Assembly: GCA_900553035.1 (NCBI GenBank)
Contig: USCC01000029.1
Location: 1-21,704 of the forward strand
Direction: 5' to 3'
Source of the DNA: an uncultured Rhodospirillaceae bacterium
Lineage (GTDB): Bacteria > Pseudomonadota > Alphaproteobacteria > CAAGCB01 > CAG-977
Length of the DNA stretch: 21,704 nt
The first letter of the stretch is position 1; each line of letters starts with the position of its first letter. A program made the position numbers and the translations under genes. The notes beneath the pieces were generated by a model. The model ran no database searches. It saw only the letters and a list, made by a program, of their open reading frames with translations, and was not told the DNA's origin. Shown here one piece after another: positions 7,713 through 15,134 of the stretch.

Positions 7713-8333
7713 TTAAGCAATGTTGAACAGGTCGCCCTGCTTTTCGTCGTCCGCCTGATCCGGGAGTTCAGGTTCATAGACGGGGCTGAACGGATAGTGA
7801 CGGGCACAACGCGGTTCGTACAGGTCTTCGGCGCCCAGCTCAATGCTGGCGCCCTTGCCCGAACGCCGGTAAGTATGCATGGCCGGTTCATTGCAGACCG
7901 CACAGCGGGCATAAAGCGGCGTATATTTGTCGGCCGCCTTTCTCAGCGCCGAAACAATGGCAAACGGTTCGTTTTTCCAGTTCAAGTCAAGGCCGCAACA
8001 GATAACGTTAATCCCCCGAGCCAGAAGAGTGTCGATGCAGGCGATAATGTCGCCCCCGAAAAAAGGTTCGGTGAAAAACTGGATTTCGTCAAAATAAACG
8101 GCTTCGGCATTGCTGACTTCAGGCGCGGCCAGGATTTCGTCCGTGTTCGACAGATTGAACGCCGCCGCGGAAACACCGTCATGCGTCTTGATTTCACAGA
8201 TACCGTAACGGGTGTCGAAAGAAGGCTTGATCAGAAGGATTTCGCCTTCGGCCGCCCGAGCCTTCGCCAGCAGAGCCGACGTTTTCCCGGCAAACATGGG
8301 GCCGGCAATCACTTCCAGTTTTCCGCGTTTCAT
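7713..8333 (-). CDS. tdk: thymidine kinase (type II)
   Basis: Phosphorylates thymidine to dTMP in the salvage pathway, in the cytoplasm. The 206-aa product has the P-loop GPMFAGKTS at 11-19, the VYFDEIQFF segment with catalytic-base candidate E83, GLDLNW at 114-119, and a zinc-ribbon set C144, C147, C176 and H179 (CAVC and CARHY), all typical of the small tetrameric type II enzymes. The start is the ATG at 8333, with AGGAG about 10 nt upstream; a GTG at 8351 would place that Shine-Dalgarno sequence inside the gene. The tail ends in QGDLFNIA, which resembles a sliding-clamp binding motif. The gene is monocistronic and convergent with the DUF2157 triad. Confidence 0.97.
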   Translation of the reverse strand: MKRGKLEVIAGPMFAGKTSALLAKARAAEGEILLIKPSFDTRYGICEIKTHDGVSAAAFNLSNTDEILAAPEVSNAEAVYFDEIQFFTEPFFGGDIIACIDTLLARGINVICCGLDLNWKNEPFAIVSALRKAADKYTPLYARCAVCNEPAMHTYRRSGKGASIELGAEDLYEPRCARHYPFSPVYEPELPDQADDEKQGDLFNIA

Positions 8334-8513
8334 CCTTGTCTTTCTCCTCACCGTCTCGATTTTGAAAAATTGAAAGTGCCCGCATCCGCCCGGCTTGTCC
8401 AGAAAAAAACGATAAGCCTAAAATCCGCCTTGCTTTCAGCCGTCCGCAAAAAGTTAACGCCGGTTCGGCCCGCTTTTCCTCTCTTCTGAAAAAATACGCG
8501 CAGGGACGGTGAA

Positions 8514-8542
8514 TTGCTTGGAAAAGCGCGCCTGAATATTAT
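8514..8542 (+). promoter_or_regulatory. likely promoter of the oad operon
   Basis: TTGCTT (8514-8519) and TATTAT (8537-8542) are separated by 17 bp. Transcription would start near 8549, leaving a leader of about 80 nt before oadG. The leader contains the palindrome AGGGGCCCCT (8593-8602) and three GANTC sites (8559-8563, 8572-8576, 8623-8627). The same TTGCTT hexamer appears as the -35 of the nrdD promoter candidate. Confidence 0.55.
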
Positions 8543-8630
8543 ATAACTAAGAAAGTCGGATTCTTACGTCCGATTCCTTTGGCTCCGGATCCAGGGGCCC
8601 CTTATTATTTTCGTTCGGGAAAGAGTCAGC

Positions 8631-8834
8631 ATGATTACAGAAGGTTTGGAAATAACGGCGGTCGGGATGACAAGCGTCTTCCTGTTCCTGCTGCTTTTGG
8701 TCGTGTCAATGAATTTATTGGCGGCGGCATTCAGGTATTTGGGCATAGAAGATGAAGCCCCGGCACAGCAGGAAAACGAAGACGATGAAGCCCTGATCGC
8801 GGCCGTCGTCGCCGTGAAGCTGAAGAACAGTTGA
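8631..8834 (+). CDS. oadG: oxaloacetate decarboxylase gamma subunit (OadG-like)
   Basis: A 67-aa small membrane protein: one N-terminal transmembrane helix (about residues 10-35, rich in Leu, Phe and Val) followed by an acidic, Glu/Asp-rich linker and a short C-terminal helix. This is the usual build of OadG, which assembles the alpha and beta subunits of the sodium pump and binds zinc near its C-terminus in characterised enzymes; no His is present in this tail, so zinc binding is doubtful here. GGAAAGAG precedes the ATG. It is the first gene of oadG-oadA-oadB, 18 bp before oadA, the same order as in Klebsiella. Sequence alone is weakly diagnostic; the neighbours make the call. Confidence 0.88.
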   Translation: MITEGLEITAVGMTSVFLFLLLLVVSMNLLAAAFRYLGIEDEAPAQQENEDDEALIAAVVAVKLKNS

Positions 8835-8852
8835 AAACAAGGATAGAAAAAA

Positions 8853-10640
8853 ATGGCAAAAAAAGTCGTTAACTTTATGTGCACCGCATTCCGCGACGGA
8901 TTCCAGTCCGTATTCGGCATGCGTGTTCTTCCCAAAGATTATTTCCCGGCCGTCGAGGCCGCACGGGACGCCGGAATCCGCTACTTTGAAGCCGGCGGCG
9001 GTGCGGCTTTCCAGTCCGCGTTCTTCTACTGCAACCAGAACGCCTTTGATGTCATGGACGAATTCCGCCGGGTTGCCGGTCCCGATGCAAACCTGCAGAC
9101 GCTGGCTCGCGGCATTAATGTCGTCGGACTGGATTCCATGTCGACCGATCTGATCCGGATGCATGCCCGCCTGTTTAAAAAACACGGTATGACGACCATC
9201 CGCAACTTTGATGCCCTCAATGACCCGCAGAACATGATTGCCAGCGGCAAAGCCATCGTCGAAGCCGGACTGAAACACCAGATGACAATTACAATCATGT
9301 CTCTGCCGCCCGGATGCACCGGCGCGCACGACCCGGACTTTTACGAACAGACCCTGCGCAAGGTGCTGGAAGCCGATGTTCCCTTCGATTCCCTGTGTCT
9401 GAAAGACGCATCGGGCACCACGACGCCCGCCATCGTTCATGAAACGATCAAGCGCATCCGTCGGCTGATCGGAAATGAAAAACCCCTGACATTCCATACC
9501 CATGAAACGGCGGGATGCAGTGTTTTGTGCTCCATGGCGGCTCTGGAAGCCGGCGCGGATACGCTTGACCTGTCAATGGCTCCGGTTTCCGGGGGCACCT
9601 GTCAGCCGGACATCCTGACGATGTGGCACGCCCTGCGCGGGACGGATTATGTCATGGACATTGACGTTGACAAGGTGCTGGCCACCGAAGAACTGCTGAA
9701 GGATCTGCTGAAGGATTACCTGCTGCCGCCCGAAGCGATGAAGGTCGAACCGCGCGTGCCCTGGAGCCCGCTGCCCGGCGGCGCTCTGACCGCAAACACG
9801 CAGATGTTGCGCGACAACGGCATCATGGACAAGTTCCCCGAAATCGTGAAGGCGATGGAGGAAGTCGTCCGCAAGGGCGGTTTCGGCACATCCGTGACGC
9901 CGGTGTCTCAGTTCTATTTCCAGCAGGCCTTCAACAATGTCATGCAGGGCAAATGGAAGAAAATCGCCGAAGGGTACGGCAAGATGGTTCTGGGGTATTT
10001 CGGCAAAACGCCGGTTCCGCCCGATCCCGAAGTGGTGAAGGAGGCTTCCGAACAGCTGGGGTTGGTGCCGACGACGCGTTCGCCGCTTGAAATCAACGAT
10101 GAAAATCCGAAGAAGCAGATTGCCTTCTTCCGCCAGAAACTGCAGGAAAACAGCCTGCCCGAAACCGATGAAAACATCTTTATCGCGGCGGCCTGCGGCG
10201 ACAAGGGGATCGCTTTCCTCAAAGGCGAAGGTAAAGTCGGCGTCCGCTACAGGGAAAAACCGGCGGCGAAAGTGTCCTCCGGCAGCTTCAATGTGACGGT
10301 CAACGGCAAGCCGTATCAGGTCGCTCTGGACGGGGACAGGGTTTCCGTCGGCGGCAAGGTGTTTGACGTCGCGGTCGTTGAGGCCGCTGCTTCGGCGGCG
10401 TCTGCTCCGGCCGTTGCTTCCGGTTCGTCTGTAAAGGTTGAAGCGCCGGTTCCCGGAACAATCATGAAGGTTCTGGTCGCGGAAGGCGCTGCTGTGAAGG
10501 AAGGCGAACCCGTCGCCATGATTGAGGTCATGAAGATGGAAAGCCCGATTCCCGCGCCCGTTTCCGGAAAGGTGACGAAAATCACCGTCCGCCAGGGTGA
10601 ACAGGTGACAACGGGCCAGACTCTGATGACATTGAATTAA
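8853..10640 (+). CDS. oadA: oxaloacetate decarboxylase alpha subunit, biotin-carrying
   Basis: Carboxyltransferase subunit that moves CO2 from oxaloacetate to biotin, in the cytoplasm at the membrane complex. The 595-aa protein has an N-terminal TIM-barrel domain: FRDGFQS with metal ligand D15, CLKDASG with catalytic K184, and HTHETAG with metal ligands H215 and H217. A middle conserved carboxylase domain follows (to about 470), then an Ala/Pro/Ser-rich linker (about 505-525) and a biotinyl domain with EVMKMES, biotinylated at K561. Family proteins usually read EAMKM there, and HTHxT and IKDMAG in the barrel, so this is a divergent member. AAGGA lies 9 nt before the ATG. It could act on a related 2-oxoacid or acyl substrate, but adjacent OadB and OadG favour oxaloacetate. 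Confidence 0.94.
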   Translation: MAKKVVNFMCTAFRDGFQSVFGMRVLPKDYFPAVEAARDAGIRYFEAGGGAAFQSAFFYCNQNAFDVMDEFRRVAGPDANLQTLARGINVVGLDSMSTDLIRMHARLFKKHGMTTIRNFDALNDPQNMIASGKAIVEAGLKHQMTITIMSLPPGCTGAHDPDFYEQTLRKVLEADVPFDSLCLKDASGTTTPAIVHETIKRIRRLIGNEKPLTFHTHETAGCSVLCSMAALEAGADTLDLSMAPVSGGTCQPDILTMWHALRGTDYVMDIDVDKVLATEELLKDLLKDYLLPPEAMKVEPRVPWSPLPGGALTANTQMLRDNGIMDKFPEIVKAMEEVVRKGGFGTSVTPVSQFYFQQAFNNVMQGKWKKIAEGYGKMVLGYFGKTPVPPDPEVVKEASEQLGLVPTTRSPLEINDENPKKQIAFFRQKLQENSLPETDENIFIAAACGDKGIAFLKGEGKVGVRYREKPAAKVSSGSFNVTVNGKPYQVALDGDRVSVGGKVFDVAVVEAAASAASAPAVASGSSVKVEAPVPGTIMKVLVAEGAAVKEGEPVAMIEVMKMESPIPAPVSGKVTKITVRQGEQVTTGQTLMTLN

Positions 10641-10651
10641 GGATGACGGAT

Positions 10652-12001
10652 ATGAGCACAATGCAGATTTGCAAGGCGGAAAGACGCCATAAGTTTCTGA
10701 TGTGGTCTGTGATCGGCTTTCTGGCCGTGATCGCCCTGTTCAATATTGTCGGGCATATCAGTCAGGGACGTCTGGAAGCCTGGTTCCTCGGATTTATGGA
10801 CAGCCACGAGGCTTTCCGACAGCTGGTTCAGTCCACGGGGCTGTACCAGTTTCTGGCGGAACGCGGGCCGTCCGAAGAATTCGGGCACATGCTCGTCTCT
10901 ATGGGGATGGGGCAGTTCATTATGATTGGCATCGGCCTGCTGCTGATTTATCTGGGCATTGCGAAGGGGTTTGAACCGCTTCTGCTGATCCCGATCGGTT
11001 TTGGCGGTATCCTTTCCAACGCGCCCGGAGCCGGTATTGCCGAAGTCCTGGACGGGACGACCGGGTTTCTGCTGTACATCTACAATCTGGGCATTGCGCC
11101 GCCGAGTATTTTCCCGTTGCTGATCTTTATGGGCATCGGCGCGCTGACCGATTTCGGCCCGATGATTGCAAATCCGAAGGTTGCTTTCCTGGGCGGCGCG
11201 GCACAGTTCGGCATTTTCGCGACGATTATCGGCGCGTTGGCCATGACGGATGCCGGATGGGTCGATTTTTCGGTCAGACAGGCCGCGTCCATCGGCATCA
11301 TCGGCGGCGCGGACGGCCCGACGGCCATTTTCCTGACCGGCCGTCTGGCGCCGGATCTGATGGGAGCAATCGTCGTGGCCGCCTATTCGTATATGGCGCT
11401 GGTGCCGATTATCCAGCCGCCGATTATGAAAGCTCTGACAACGTCGGAAGAACGCAAAATCCACATGAAGCAGATGCGTGAGGTTTCGCGTCGGGAAAAA
11501 ATGTTCTTCGTTTTTCTGGTTCTCCTACTGTGCATTCTGGTTGTTCCTTCGGCGACGCCTCTGATGGGTATGCTGATGTTCGGCAACCTTCTGAAGGAAT
11601 GCAGGGTTGTTGACCGCCTGGCCAAATCCGCCGCCAATGAAATCATCAATATCGTGACGATTTTCATTGGATTGACGGTCGGATCCAAGCTGTCCGCGGA
11701 TAAATTCCTGGCCAAGGAAACGCTGGGTATTCTGGTGCTGGGTCTTATTGCTTTTTCCATTGCAACGGCCGCCGGCGTTTTGATGGCGAAACTGATGAAC
11801 CTGTTGTGCCGGGATAAAGTCAATCCGCTGATTGGTGCGGCCGGTGTTTCGGCTGTGCCGATGGCGGCTCGTGTTGCCGATAAGGTGGCGCGCGAGGAGG
11901 ATCCGACGAATTTCCTGCTGATGCACGCGATGGGGCCGAACGTTTCCGGTGTCATCGGTTCAGCGGCGGCGGCGGGCATTCTGCTGGCCATGTGCGGCTG
12001 A
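10652..12001 (+). CDS. oadB: oxaloacetate decarboxylase beta subunit, sodium pump
   Basis: Integral membrane subunit that decarboxylates carboxybiotin and exports sodium. The 449-aa protein has an N-terminal helix, a soluble-looking stretch at about 35-80, then many membrane segments. Family hallmarks are IGFGGILSN (115-123), FMGIGALTDFGPMIANP (159-175) and GGADGPTAIF (218-227), whose D221 corresponds to the aspartate known to be essential for sodium movement. I chose the ATG at 10652, which has AAGGA 8 nt upstream, over the ATG at 10643, whose Shine-Dalgarno would touch the start codon. It starts 11 bp after oadA and its stop overlaps the next start (TGATG, 11999-12003). Length and motifs are normal for OadB, including the related GcdB/MmdB proteins. 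Confidence 0.95.
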   Translation: MSTMQICKAERRHKFLMWSVIGFLAVIALFNIVGHISQGRLEAWFLGFMDSHEAFRQLVQSTGLYQFLAERGPSEEFGHMLVSMGMGQFIMIGIGLLLIYLGIAKGFEPLLLIPIGFGGILSNAPGAGIAEVLDGTTGFLLYIYNLGIAPPSIFPLLIFMGIGALTDFGPMIANPKVAFLGGAAQFGIFATIIGALAMTDAGWVDFSVRQAASIGIIGGADGPTAIFLTGRLAPDLMGAIVVAAYSYMALVPIIQPPIMKALTTSEERKIHMKQMREVSRREKMFFVFLVLLLCILVVPSATPLMGMLMFGNLLKECRVVDRLAKSAANEIINIVTIFIGLTVGSKLSADKFLAKETLGILVLGLIAFSIATAAGVLMAKLMNLLCRDKVNPLIGAAGVSAVPMAARVADKVAREEDPTNFLLMHAMGPNVSGVIGSAAAAGILLAMCG

Positions 12002-13656
12002 TGACGGCGGCGCGGGAACAATATGAGAAAATTCCCGGCGGTGCGGAAAAAGCCCGTGCCGCCGGGTTTTTCCTGTCCGGACGATACGACGACGCTTTGG
12101 CCGTTTACGACGCGCTTCTGGAAAAAATGCCCGGTGATCTGGTTCTGATGACAAACCGAGCCCTGTGTCTGGCTGAACTGGAACGGTTGGATGACGGCGT
12201 GTTGTCCTTTTTTCTGGAACATATTGAAGAGGTTCCGGCCGAAACGCTTCTTTTTCTGGCAGAGGCGTCTTGGGCTGAAAAACGCACTTCGGACGCTCTG
12301 CGCCTGGCGGATGCGGTGATTGCTTTGGACGAACGGAATGTGACGGCCTATCTGCTGAAAGGCGAAATCCTGGAAGAAACCGGAGAAGGGGATGAACTGC
12401 TGGCCTTGATGCGTGACGTTTTTCCGCGCTTTAAGGACGACGAGCGCGTCCTGTGCTTTGCGGCCGGGTACGCGGCGGACTTCGGAAACCTGCGGCAGGC
12501 GCGCTACCTGCTGCGGCGGGCCATGAAAATCAACCGTCCCTATGTGTTGCAGAACGAACGTTTTTACGATTACTTCATTTCAAACGAAGAGGAAAAAAAG
12601 ATCATTCCCCATGCGCTGGAGGCTCTGGAGTATCAGCCGGACAGCCGTCCTGTCCTGCGGGCGGCGGCGGCGGCCTATGCCTTGAGCGGGAAATGCGCCG
12701 AAGCGGACGGCATGTTCGGACGGCTGTCGGAACAGTACGGCGGAAAGCTGCCGGATCGGCTGTTGTCCATGTGGGCGGACGCTCTGGCGGGCATGAAGGA
12801 TTACGCGCGAGCCTTTGATACGGCGCGGCGCATTTCGCCCGAGTATGAATATCGTGACGGACTGTTCCTGTTCCAGCGCAAGATGCTTTATTTCCTGAAA
12901 GTCTCCGGGGCTTCGGCGGCGGCGGAGAAACGTGCCGCAGAATGGGCGGCGGAATGCCCCGGCAACGTGGGGGTGGCGCATGCGTGCGCGGCGGTTCTGG
13001 AACGCCGGAAAACACCGACCCCGCCGCCGGCTTATGCCGAAGAGTTCTTTGATGCTTTCTCGGCAGAGTTCGACCGATCGTTGGAACGTCTGGATTATCA
13101 GGGGCCTTTTCTGGCGGCAAAAATATTGAAGGACGCCGGAGTAAGTCCGGAAGAAAACCGAAGCCTGCTTGACGCCGGCTGCGGAACGGGTCTTCTGGCT
13201 TCGTCGCTGCGCCCCTATGCCGGAGCGCAGGGGAAGCTGACCGGTGTGGACATTTCGGGTCGGATGCTTGACATGGCGCGGCAGAAGGTCGTCTATGACG
13301 TTCTGGAACGTGCGGATATCGTGACGTACATGAATGCTCATCCCGAAGCGTTTGACCTGGTCGCGTGCATGGATGTGTTCAGTTATTTCGGAGATCTCGC
13401 AGTGCCGCTGGAAGCCTTTGCCCGGACGTTGAAGGACAGGGGGCTTGCCGTGTTCAGTGTCCTGAAGGACAAAGACCCGGAAGCGGATTCCTTTTCTTTG
13501 CAGCTTTCGGGGCAGTATGCGCATGCGTTGCCGTATGTGCGGGCGGTTCTTGAAAAGGCGGGTTTTGAAACGCTTGAGGAACAGGAGCATATCCTGCGCC
13601 GTGAAATGAATGCGCCGGTTTCGGCGTATGTTTTCCTGGTACGGAAAAAAGCATGA
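12001..13656 (+). CDS. TPR-repeat protein with C-terminal SAM methyltransferase domain (copy 1)
   Basis: A 551-aa protein. Residues 1-340 are Ala/Leu-rich helical repeats of TPR type (for example the units at 17-48 and 115-140), and residues about 345-551 form a class I SAM-dependent methyltransferase: FFDAFSAEFDRSLERLDY lead-in, motif I LLDAGCGTG (389-397), VDIS acidic loop (416-419) and FDLVACMDVFSYF (451-463). The pattern fits the 'TPR-containing methyltransferase' group COG4976, whose substrate is unknown. The ATG at 12001 shares one base with the oadB stop, so translation is likely coupled; a GTG at 11992 is a weaker choice. It overlaps its paralogue by ATGA. TPR number is an estimate. 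Protein or small-molecule methylation are both possible. Confidence 0.85.
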   Translation: MTAAREQYEKIPGGAEKARAAGFFLSGRYDDALAVYDALLEKMPGDLVLMTNRALCLAELERLDDGVLSFFLEHIEEVPAETLLFLAEASWAEKRTSDALRLADAVIALDERNVTAYLLKGEILEETGEGDELLALMRDVFPRFKDDERVLCFAAGYAADFGNLRQARYLLRRAMKINRPYVLQNERFYDYFISNEEEKKIIPHALEALEYQPDSRPVLRAAAAAYALSGKCAEADGMFGRLSEQYGGKLPDRLLSMWADALAGMKDYARAFDTARRISPEYEYRDGLFLFQRKMLYFLKVSGASAAAEKRAAEWAAECPGNVGVAHACAAVLERRKTPTPPPAYAEEFFDAFSAEFDRSLERLDYQGPFLAAKILKDAGVSPEENRSLLDAGCGTGLLASSLRPYAGAQGKLTGVDISGRMLDMARQKVVYDVLERADIVTYMNAHPEAFDLVACMDVFSYFGDLAVPLEAFARTLKDRGLAVFSVLKDKDPEADSFSLQLSGQYAHALPYVRAVLEKAGFETLEEQEHILRREMNAPVSAYVFLVRKKA

Positions 13657-15059
13657 CGGATGTTTCGGCAACAATACGGCGGATTAACGAACTGACCGAA
13701 GAAGGGCGCTGTGCGGAAGCTCTGGCGGTCGCGGAAGAGGCTCTGGCGGCAGATGCGGAGAACGGTTCTTTCTGGATCGGTGCGGGAAACGCGCTGTACG
13801 GCCTGAAGGAAATGAAAAAGGCGGAAGAGGCTTATCGCAAAGCAGCCGGATTGATGCCCGCAGACGCTGTCGCGCCCGCAAATCTGGCCGGACTGTATTA
13901 TGAAGAGCGTCGGTTTGAGGAAGGGTTGGACGCCTGCCGGACGGCTTTGGAGCGCGATGCGGAATATGTCAATGCCTACCTGCACCGGGGGAATATCCTG
14001 ACCGAGCTTGGCCGTTATGCGGAAGCGCTGGATGCTTATGAAGAGGCCGGGAAAAGGGCGCCGGAGGATATTCTTGTCCTGTACAACAAAGCGCAGCCTC
14101 TGGTGATGATGGAGCGTTATGACGAGGCGCAGGCCTGTTATGCCGCTCTGCTGGAGACGGATCCGGACAATACGGATTATCTGAGCGGCCTGGCACTGAT
14201 CCAGGAAAAAAGAGAGGATTTCGCCGGAGCCGCCGACACATACCTGCATATTCTGGAATTAAAACCGACACCCGTCGGGCATATCAGTCTGGCCGGGTGC
14301 CTGTACAGCATGCGGATGTACGGACAGGATGACGGCGTGCTGTCGTTTCTGGATCGCTGGACGACGCTGTTCCCGGACGAACCGGTTGCCCGGCACACGC
14401 TGGAAACCCTGAACAATGCGGCCGGGATACGCCGCGCGTCCGGAGAGTATGTGCGTGAGCTGTTTGATACATTTGCGGATTCATTTGATTCCGTTCTGGA
14501 AAGTCTGGATTATAAAGCGCCCGCGCTGATTGCCGAGGCGGTCGAACAGATTGTCCGGCCGCCGGAAACGGTGCGGATCCTGGATCTGGGGTGCGGCACG
14601 GGATTGTGCGGAATGCATCTGCACGCACGGATTCCCCATGCGTCTTTGACGGGGGTTGATCTTTCCGAAGCCATGCTTGAAAAGGCTCGCGCCCGCGGCG
14701 TTTACACACACCTGCATCAGGAGGATATCCTTTCTTTTCTTCCGAACCGGCGCGAAGCGTTTGACCTGATCGTGTCCGGTGATGTCTTTACGTATCTGGG
14801 GGATCTCTCAGAGCTGTTTGCCGGGGTGGCCGGTGCCCTGACCCGCGGAGGAAGTGCTGTTTTCACGGTCAGCGAGAATACGGCCGACCGGGAAACATAC
14901 GCACTGGAACCTTCGGGACGTTTCGTTCACGGCGAGAAATACGTGACCTCGGAACTCGATAAGAACAATCTTGTCTTTAAAACCGTGCGCCGTGTCGAAC
15001 TGCGCAAGGAAATGGGAGAAAATGTTGCTGGACTTTTAGTCATATGCCTTAAAATTTAA
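13653..15059 (+). CDS. TPR-repeat protein with C-terminal SAM methyltransferase domain (copy 2)
   Basis: A 468-aa paralogue of the preceding protein. TPR units are easier to see here: helix pairs start near residues 6, 40, 74, 108 and 142, with the usual Ala, Gly, Tyr and Ala spacing (for example AYLHRGNILTELGRYAEALD). The methyltransferase part starts at LFDTFADSFDSVLESLDY (270-287), with motif I ILDLGCGTG (309-317), VDLS in the acidic loop and FDLIVSGDVFTYLGDL further on. The shared lead-in with copy 1 implies a tandem duplication followed by divergence of the TPR region. The ATG overlaps the previous stop by four bases (13653-13656). It closes the oad operon; no hairpin terminator follows, only an AT-rich stretch with the nhaA promoter. 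Confidence 0.87.
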   Translation: MTDVSATIRRINELTEEGRCAEALAVAEEALAADAENGSFWIGAGNALYGLKEMKKAEEAYRKAAGLMPADAVAPANLAGLYYEERRFEEGLDACRTALERDAEYVNAYLHRGNILTELGRYAEALDAYEEAGKRAPEDILVLYNKAQPLVMMERYDEAQACYAALLETDPDNTDYLSGLALIQEKREDFAGAADTYLHILELKPTPVGHISLAGCLYSMRMYGQDDGVLSFLDRWTTLFPDEPVARHTLETLNNAAGIRRASGEYVRELFDTFADSFDSVLESLDYKAPALIAEAVEQIVRPPETVRILDLGCGTGLCGMHLHARIPHASLTGVDLSEAMLEKARARGVYTHLHQEDILSFLPNRREAFDLIVSGDVFTYLGDLSELFAGVAGALTRGGSAVFTVSENTADRETYALEPSGRFVHGEKYVTSELDKNNLVFKTVRRVELRKEMGENVAGLLVICLKI

Positions 15060-15063
15060 TCAC

Positions 15064-15090
15064 TTGAATTTTTTTATAATCGCCTATAAT
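15064..15090 (+). promoter_or_regulatory. candidate nhaA promoter
   Basis: TTGAAT (15064-15069) is followed after 15 bp by TATAAT (15085-15090); another TATAAT lies at 15075-15080 but is too close to that -35. The 75-bp gap before nhaA is AT-rich and carries no terminator, so some read-through from the oad operon is also possible. Confidence 0.45.
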
Positions 15091-15134
15091 AATGCCTTTA
15101 TAAATCCAAAAAGCCGCAAGGGAAGGTTTTTTCT

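Noticed and set aside
9573..10661. 362-codon minus-strand frame opposite oadA
   Set aside because: Rich in Arg, His and Gln with no domain; a shadow of the strongly biased oadA codons.
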